Shown: piece by piece, positions 57,158 to 64,000 of the stretch | Layout: each line of letters starts with the position of its first letter | Numbering within the stretch: position 1 is the stretch's first letter | Assembly (NCBI GenBank): GCA_964016875.1 | Contig: OZ024724.1 | Span: 15,790,501-15,854,500 of the forward strand | Source of the DNA: Fallopia convolvulus | Taxonomy: Eukaryota; Streptophyta; Magnoliopsida; Caryophyllales; Polygonaceae | DNA length: 64,000 nucleotides | Direction of reading: 5' to 3' | Position numbers and translations under genes: made by a program | Notes under the pieces: generated by a model | Told to the model about the DNA's origin: nothing | What the model saw: only the letters and a program-made list of their open reading frames with translations | Databases searched by the model: none

Positions 57158-58455
57158 AGTACCTACATCGATCCAAACACAAGATCCACATAATCCACCC
57201 CATACTTATTCAAAGTTAAGTATTGCAAGCATGTCATTCAAGCAATTCACAACAATGGCAAGACATGATTTATAAGGAAGTGATCATGAAGGCATGAATC
57301 AAATCTCAACCTAGCATGCAATACTCATCAAAAACCACACAACAATACCCCTAATGCACTTTGGCACGACCCACTTGAGGGTCGTGCACGACCCTTATAG
57401 GGTCGGTCCTGGGTGCATGTTTTCTGGTTGGGTCGAGCACGACCTTGATTGGGTCGTGCACGAACACTTCTACTGTTCATCGCCTTCTACCTTCACCCCT
57501 AAATTCCGATTTTTTCCCCAATTGGTACCAAACATCGAAATACAACCATAATCTCATAAAGTTCGAAGCTATAGCTCATAAAGTTCGAATCTAAACACAC
57601 CCAAGCATGCAAAATTATAAACAACACACTCATGCAAGCAATTTCCAATTTCTCAACCCTAAGTAAAAAATCCCTATAATGCTCATTCAACCCAAGAATC
57701 CAATTCCAATCAAGAAAAATCAAAATTAAGAGTAGAGGGTTAGAGATCCATACCGAAATTCCGAGTTAAGAGTGAAAGAAGTTGAAAATAGGGTCGATCT
57801 CGAACTAGATCTAGAAGGGGGAAGTAAGAGGGGGCTGTTTTGGGTGATTTTTGTGCAGAAAACTGGGCGTTGGGTGGTTGGTAGTGCAGCGGTGGAGTGG
57901 TGGATGGAGGAGGGCTGATGGTGTGGTTGTTCCCGTCGAAATTCCAGTGAGAGGAGAGGTGATGGTGTGGTTGGATGTTGCACAATGGAGAGGGGAAAGG
58001 GGAAAGGGTCGTGGGCGGAAAAAAGAGATGAGTGTGGAATTGGGTCGTGGGTTTTAGGTTAAAATAGGAGAAGGGGACTTACCTCAATGAAGAAGGGTAT
58101 ATTCGTATTTTCCAGCTAGGGTCGTGCACGACCCATATAGGGTCGATCTCGATCCCCTGTAAGTGTACGAAAAATACCCAAAGTTGTACCGTGTCTAAAT
58201 TCGTCTTCTCTCGTCTTTTTGATCCCGTTTTTGAAGCTTAGGACCCTGCAAAAATCACCAAAAAAAATCTATCCCAAACAAATGTATTCTATCCTAGTCT
58301 AAAGAAGGTTAGTAAAGAAACTAATCTTAAAAAACAAAAAACAAAACAAAAATAATAAAAATAAAAAAGACAAACACCGGGTTGCCTCCCGTAAGCGCTT
58401 GTTTATCTTCATTAGCTTGACGACTTACCTGAGCTCAGTCCGAGGTGGTGAGAGC
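57158..58455 (-). other. Spacer between pol and Athila-type ORF, element C
   Basis: Noncoding. It has dense phrase clusters at 57363-57470 and 58118-58160. The end near 58380-58400 (tgcctcccgtaagcgcttgt) is the conserved post-integrase stretch also found in element A (reverse complement at 14656-14685). Confidence 0.55.
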
Positions 58456-61400
58456 CTATTTGGCTCGGATTTCTTCATCGGGTTCCACTTTTGCATAGTA
58501 CTTCTTCAAGCGATGCCCATTGACCTTGAAAATCTCACCGTTCTCGTCTATAAGATCGACCGCCCCATGTGGATAAATGTGATGAACCGTTAATGGTCCA
58601 CTCCATCGGGTCTGTAGTTTTCCGGGGAAGAGTCGGAGCCTTGAGTTGAAAAGAAGTACTTGGTCATCGACTTTGAAGAGTTTTGGGACAAGCTTCTTAT
58701 CGTGCCACTTCTTGGTTCTCTCCTTGTAGATCTTGGCGTTTTCATATGCCTTGAGCCTCAATTCTTCTAGTTCTTGCAAGTCCATGAAACGTTTTGCTCC
58801 GGCCACATCGAGGTCCATGTTGAGCTCCTTGAGAGCCCATAAAGCCTTGTGTTCGAGCTCGACGAGCAAGTGACATGACTTGCCATACACCAAGTTGTAA
58901 GGAGTGGTGCGGAGTGGCATCTTGTAGGCGGTACGGTACGCCCAAAGTGCATCATTAAGCTTTGATGACCAATCATTCCTTGACCGGGATACCGTCTTCT
59001 CCAAGATGCTCTTTATTTGACGATTTGAGACCTCTACTTGACCACTTGTTTGAAGGTGATAAGGCGTTGCCACCCTATGAGAGACCCCATACTTAGTCAA
59101 AAGAGCTTCAAAGCTCCTCTCAATAAAGTGTGAACCGCCATCACTTATAAGTACTCGGGGGACTCCAAAACGAGGGAAGATGTTAGATTTCATGAACTTA
59201 GCAACCACTCGAGCATCATTTGTTCTTGTAGCAATAGCCTCCACCCACTTGGAAACATAATCAACCGCCACAAGGATGTATTTATAAGGACCCAACGAAG
59301 GGAAGGGTCCCATAAAGTCTATCCCCCATACATCAAAAAGCTCGACTTCCAAGATACCGGTGAGAGGATTCGCATTTCTCCAAGTGATGTTTCCGGAACA
59401 CTGGCACTCGTCACACCTTGTCACAAACTCATGTACATCCTTAAAAAGCGTTGGCCAATACAAGCCACTTTGAAGAATCTTCGCCGTGGTCTTGAATTCC
59501 TTAGAATGGCCTCCCGTTGGTAGAGTGTGACAATGGAGAATGATGCTCTCAATCTCATCATCTGGAATACAACGTCGAAAGATGTGATCGCTTCCTTGTT
59601 TGAACAAGTAAGGATCATCCCAATAGTATTGCTTGACGTCGTGGAGGAATTTCTTCTTGGCTTGAAGGGTTAAACCCGCCGGAATCTCGCCTCCTACAAT
59701 ATAGTTAGAAAAATCCACAAACCAAGGGGTACTTGACCCACGTATAGCAAGAATACAAGCAGGGAGAGAAGATAAAGATGGAAGATTTTGAGAACTCGAA
59801 AGAACCGAAGAGAATGAAGAGGACTTACTTGCTCGACCCAGGGAGAGGGTCGTGCATGACCCATTCGGGTCGTTCTCGAGTGTTGAATCAACGGTAGAGA
59901 TCGACCCTAAAGTGGTCGAGGCAGGGTCGGTCCTGACGACTAGGTTTTCTTGTTGGGTCGAGCACGACCCTGATTGGGTCGGTCTTGAGACCTCAGCTTC
60001 TTTGTCGCCATTTTCTCCATGGTGCTCATGGTTACTGTGCAAAAGAGTCTCGTCTGGGTGTGTATCATTGATGGGAATTGATCCGCCGGACTCCATGATG
60101 TGCTCCAGGGGCAGTCTAGATAGGTGATCCGCCACTAAGTTCTCCACTCCCTTCTTGTCTCGAATTTCGTGATCGAATTCCTGCAATAAAAGCATCCAAC
60201 GAAGCAACCTAGGCTTGGCGTCTTTCTTCATCATTAGAAATCTAACAACGGCATGGTCAGTATAAGCAATCACCTTACAACCTACTAGATAAGAGCGGAA
60301 TTTCTCAAAAGCAAACACCACTACGAGAAACTCTTTGTTGGTTGTGGTGTACTTACTCTGGGCTTCATCAAGCATCTTGCTTGAATAGTAGATGGCATGA
60401 AGCTTCTTGTCCTTCCGCTGCCCAAGAACCTCTCCTATGGCATAGTCGCTAGCATCACACATGATTTCGAAGGGAAGCGTCCAATCCGGTGATTGCATGA
60501 TGGGGGCCATCACGAGAGCTTTGCTCAATCTGTAAAACGCTTCAAGACAATCTGGAGACATGCTAAACACTACATTTTCATTAGTAGGTTAGTCAATGGT
60601 TTAGCAAGTTTAGAAAAGTCTTGAATGAAGCGTCTATAAAATCCCGCGTGCCCCAAGAAACTCCTAACGTCTTTCACGCAGGATGGAGGGGGCAACTTCT
60701 CAATAAGCTCAATCTTTGCCTTGTCCACCTCAATCCCACGTTTAGACACTAGATGGACTAATACAATTCCCTCTCTAACCATGAAATGACACTTCTCCCA
60801 ATTGAGCACAAGGTTAGTCTCCTCACATCTTTTAAGGACCCTAGAAAGGTTAGCAAGACATGAATCAAAAGTGGAACCATAACCTGAAAAATAATCCATG
60901 AATACCTCCACTATTTCCTCAATCATGTCAGAGAAGATGACCATCATGCATCTTTGAAAGGTAGCCGGGGCATTGCAAAGCCCAAATGGCATTCTCCTAT
61001 AAGCAAACGTCCCATATGGACAAGTGAATGTCGTCTTATCTTGATCATCGGGGTGAATGGGAATCTGCCAAAAACCACTATAGCCATCCAAATAACAAAA
61101 GTAGTCGTGTTGGGCTAAGCGTTCTAGGACTTGGTCAATGAAGGGGAGTGGAAAGTGATCCTTCCTAGTGGCACTATTAAGTTTCCTATAGTTTATGCAC
61201 ATTCTCTACTTAGTGGTGGTCCTAGTTGGAATCAACTCCCCTTTTTCATTCCTTACAACCGTCATTCCCCCTTTTTAAGGAACTACATGTACGGGGCTAA
61301 CCCATTTACTGTATGAGATAGGAAATATGATACCTGCATCTAGAATCCTAAGGATTTCTTTCTTCACTACATTTTTCATGTTAGGGTTTAGCCTACATTG

Positions 61401-61655
61401 ATGCTCAATAGTGGGGTTATGATCATCCTCCATATAAATCCTATGCATGCACAATGAGGGTAAAATACCATTAAGTTCCTCTAGTGAATATCCTATGGCT
61501 TTCCTATGAGTCTTAAGCACATCAAGCAATTTGTTCTCCTCTTCCTTACTCATATTAACATTAAAAATGACAGGAAGAGTAGAATTAGGACCAAGAAAAG
61601 CATACCTCAAGGAGTCGGGGAGCTCCTTAAGCTCGGGAGTAGGCTCGGCAAGCTA
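58456..61655 (-). pseudogene. Athila pol pseudogene of element C (RT, RNase H, integrase)
   Basis: The frame starts near 61655 with ELKELPDSLRYAFLGP. Reverse transcriptase shows WVSPVHVVP, then stops TAA (61275-61277, for Lys) and TAG (about 61206, for Trp). It continues MCINYRKLNSATRKDHFPLP and FMPFGLCNAPATFQ-type motifs. The catalytic box reads VFMDYFSGYG, so the second Asp of the usual xMDD is Tyr. A frameshift near 60577 leads into RNase H ([28 protein letters not shown]). About 100 residues of phrase-encoded linker (nt 59780-60000) precede integrase: zinc HHCC ([24 protein letters not shown]), then the catalytic Asp in WGIDFMGPF, Asp in LISDGGSHF and Glu in [10 protein letters not shown]. 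The segment from 60570 to 58456 is open for 704 codons. Confidence 0.8.
59834..59995 (-). repeat. Phrase-repeat cluster between RNase H and integrase, element C
   Basis: Five to six copies such as gggtcgagcacgaccctgat, agggtcgtgcatgaccc and agggtcggtcctgac are read in frame in pol. The encoded linker has repeated [19 protein letters not shown]-like units. The cores of the flanking domains are otherwise of normal Athila order. Confidence 0.7.
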
Positions 61656-64000
61656 ACTTCCTCCTCATGCTCCGCCATGAGTGCTTCCAAGACAAGGTAG
61701 GGCTCCTCGTTTTCGTCCAGGAGGGTCGGTCCTGAGACACCAAAAACGTGCGGTAGAGGCTCCCAAGTCAATAATTTCTCCGTTGGGTTGTTGCACTCAA
61801 TGTAGTCGGAGTGTATGTATATCATCTTGACCTCCACATGACTTGACTCCTTCATAGTTGGGTTGAATCGGAACTCAACCACTTCTTCTCCAATGTTAAA
61901 GGTGAGAAGACCACTCTTCACATCGATGATAGCTCCTGCGGTGGATAGGAATGGTCGTCCGAGAATGATGGGTACCACAGGGTCCTCAAGCATCTCCATC
62001 ACTATGAAATCGTTGGGCACAAAGAACTTCCCCACTTGAACTGGGAAATCATCTACTACTCCCGTTGGCTTGACACATGACCCATCCGCCATGTATAGCT
62101 TCATGTTCACCGGTACTGATGGCCCCATGTTGGTCTTGGACCAAATTAAAAGTGGAAGCAAGCTTGCATTAGCACCTAGATCACACAAAGCCTTGAAACA
62201 GTAAGCTCCAATACCAATAGTAATAGCAAACTTACCGGGATCGCCTAGCTTCTCGGGGAGCTCCAACGACCTCACCTCATCCTTTAGCTTTGACATTGAT
62301 CGCTTTCTAGATAAAATCTCCTTCAAGAATTTAGTATAAGCAGGCATTTCATTCAAGGCCTCGACGAAAGGAATGGAAAGATTCAAGCCTTGAAGCAACT
62401 TAACGAAGTGCTTAAATTTTCCTTCCGTCGAGTCCTTGGGTTTCTTAGAAGGGAAAGGAAGTACCTTTAATCGGGATTGAATAGAAGGAGAAGGGTTAGA
62501 AGACTTACCTTGTGAAGGGTGGTCGAGCTTGACCCTAGTTGGGTCGATCACCCGTTCTTCCTCATTAGTAGCATCCTCGGGAGCAACCAGTGAGGGGGTC
62601 GTGCACGACCCTTGGAGGGTCGGTCCTGAGGCTGGTTCCTTCTCCTTATGCTTGGGTGGCTCGGGCAACACATTGCCACTCCTTAGGTGCATGGCTCGGA
62701 CTTCACCATCACTTGGTCGGCTTCTAGGATTCTCGTCGAGGCGGCCCAGGAGTTGTCCATGAGGTCTCGGGATTTGAGTAGCTAGCTGGCCAAGTTGGGA
62801 ATCGATGTTCTTTCTCCATGAGTCAAATTCTCCCAACCTTGCATGAACACCTTTCATCTTCGTGGTAAGCTCGGCTCCTACTCTATTGATCCCGTTCTGT
62901 ACTCCGTTGATTCCTTCTTGCAGCGCTTGCACCCATGATGGTTGCTCTTGATAGCCCGAAGGACGGTAGGGAGAGGGACGTTGCTCTTGTTGAGGGGGTT
63001 GCTTGTATTGGTCATAATTAGGATTGCCCCAAGATGGTTGAGCATTGTTCCTCCCTGCATAATTGTTTTGGTTCCTATAGGAACCTCTCATGTAGTTCGC
63101 CTCCTCATGAGCCTCGGCGGCTCGTACTTGCTGCAAGTTAGTGCAATTGGAAGTAGTATGGATAGAAGACCCGCATTCTTGGCAAGATTGAGAAGATTTA
63201 AAGTAACTTACTTGCTTTTTCAATCGGTTGATCTCATCCTGCATGAATTGGAAGTTCACATCCCGATCAAGCACATCAGTTTGTGGTTCATAAAGCTTCC
63301 TCTCCGTTGGCTTAGCTTGTTGGGTACCGTACATAGCATCATAGTTGATTAATTTGTCCAACAAAGCCCAAGCTTGATCGGGATCCATCTCAATGAACCC
63401 ACAATTGGTGTGAAGGTTGATCATGTCCTTTATAGCGACATTAATCCCCTGAAAGAAACTCTTCTGAAGCACATAGGGTGGTTGTCCTTGAGTAGGACAT
63501 TGCCGAAGAAGTTTCTTAAACTGCTCCCAAGTTTCCGCAAAAGTTTCATTGGGAAGTTGATGATAAGAGGTGATGCGCTTTCTTAGCTCTATAGTCTTGG
63601 CCGGCAGAAAGAACTTTGTCAGAAACAGGTCGTGCAAAGCCTTCCATGTAGTAATCGACCTAGGAGGTAACCTTTTGAGCCAAGTAAGTGCCTTTCCGGA
63701 TAAAGACCATTTGAACGCCTTCAAGAGCACATATTCAAGTGACACGCCATCGGCAGCGATGGTGTCACATAAGTCGGTGAAGTTCTTGATATGCTCCATG
63801 GGACACTCAGTGGGTTTGCCCTCAAATTGAGATCACTTGATAAGAGTGATGAAATGAGACTTGATCTCAAAGGTGCGCTCAATTTCAGGGAGGACAATAG
63901 CTGATTCAGGAACCCTAAATTCCGGATGCATGTATTGCTTAGCATTCCTTGGGATGGCATTCAGTTGTTCCTGAAATCGCTGCACAACTGCAGCCTGAGC
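61607..64000 (-). pseudogene. Athila gag-protease of element C, partial, one stop and a frameshift
   Basis: The frame is open from the window edge (AVVQRFQEQLNAIPRNAKQY, MHPEFRVPESAIVLPE) to a TGA at 63833-63835; element A has Arg there, so a CGA-to-TGA change is likely. It then stays open for 730 codons: QFEGKPTECPMEHIKNFTDL, SLSGKALTWLKRLPP, FFLPAKTIELRKRITSYHQL and CGFIEMDPDQA. A zinc-knuckle-like CQECGSSIHTTSNC and a Gln/Pro/Tyr-rich stretch follow. The protease active site is ALCDLGANASLLPLLIW, and the flap region is PIILGRPFLS. A one-base frameshift near 61655 separates it from pol. Phrase-derived linker residues are at nt 62519-62635 (GSCTTPSL, VIDPTRVKLDHP). Confidence 0.8.
62519..62635 (-). 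repeat. Phrase-repeat copies in the gag-protease linker, element C
   Basis: The copies ggtcgtgcacgacccttgga, gggtcggtcctgag and gggtcgatcac lie in frame between the gag core and protease. This is the same linker that carries the phrase in element A (13499-13650). Confidence 0.7.

Larger units (their letters stand above)
52615..64000 (-). mobile_element. Element C: Athila-type Ty3/gypsy retrotransposon, partial in window
   Basis: On the - strand from right to left: gag-protease (64000-61607), pol (about 61655-58456), noncoding spacer, Athila-type ORF (57157-55796), noncoding region with conserved block and hairpin, polypurine tract, 3' LTR (53989-52615). The 5' LTR and primer site lie beyond 64000. 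Gag and pol have several stops and frameshifts, so it cannot move alone. Its phrase is GGTCGTGCACGACC, with variants, found in LTR, spacers and protein linkers. Confidence 0.85.

Noticed and set aside
57726..58057. Several overlapping short frames between pol and the Athila-type ORF of element C
   Set aside because: No family pattern; the region is low-complexity spacer and the frames are present on both strands.
52774..62635. CRISPR-like array or cloning artefact explaining the GTGCAC/GGTACC repeats
   Set aside because: Spacing is irregular, copies lie in coding and noncoding parts of a eukaryotic retrotransposon, and no vector sequence is present.

Overview
This window is repeat-rich nuclear DNA from a flowering plant. 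Long introns, plant-type isoprenoid, pectin and lipid genes, and nested plant transposons (Athila-type Ty3/gypsy, Ty1/copia, Cassandra, MULE, PIF/Harbinger, hAT, Stowaway, SINE, LINE) all point that way. A eudicot, perhaps an asterid, is my inference; the exact taxon cannot be read from the sequence alone.

Layout. 1-2.9 kb: degraded fragments, including a PB1-like transposase N-terminus and a tRNA-derived SINE. 2.98-25.4 kb: a large nest. Outer element X is an apparently non-autonomous LTR retrotransposon with TSD ccggg/ccagg. Its internal region holds a 2.9-kb solo LTR (TSD ctcga). Its 3' LTR was split by a dead Athila-type element A (10956-23532), and A in turn was split by a younger Athila-type element B (16226-21352, TSD ttggg). 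A 186-bp hAT-like element (8-bp TSD) also lies in the 3' LTR of X. 27.3-43.3 kb: the gene island. It has a broken HMG-CoA synthase copy (HMGS, 12 exons, + strand), an intact single-exon UDP-glucuronate 4-epimerase (GAE, + strand) and an intact two-exon soluble diacylglycerol acyltransferase (DGAT3, - strand). These are separate housekeeping genes, not a pathway cluster. 43.6-52.1 kb: a Stowaway MITE, a FAR1-type Mutator-like element with about 350-bp inverted repeats and a perfect 9-bp TSD, a PIF/Harbinger-like insertion inside its left inverted repeat, a LINE remnant, and a broken copia pol carrying a Cassandra TRIM with 5S-rRNA-derived LTRs. 52.6-64 kb: a third Athila-type element C (- strand), running off the right edge, with a 3' LTR, an Athila-type ORF downstream of pol, and damaged pol and gag.

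The most unusual signal is in the three Athila-type elements. Each carries its own short palindromic 'phrase'. In A and C it is scattered through LTRs, untranslated DNA and protein linkers; in B I see it only in the LTRs. The core is GGTCGGTACCGA in A, GGTCGTGCACGACC in C and ATTGCGCGG/CCGCGCAAT in B. The surrounding element architecture is homologous, but the core has changed as a set from family to family. By contrast, a hairpin and a block next to the polypurine tract are conserved in all three.
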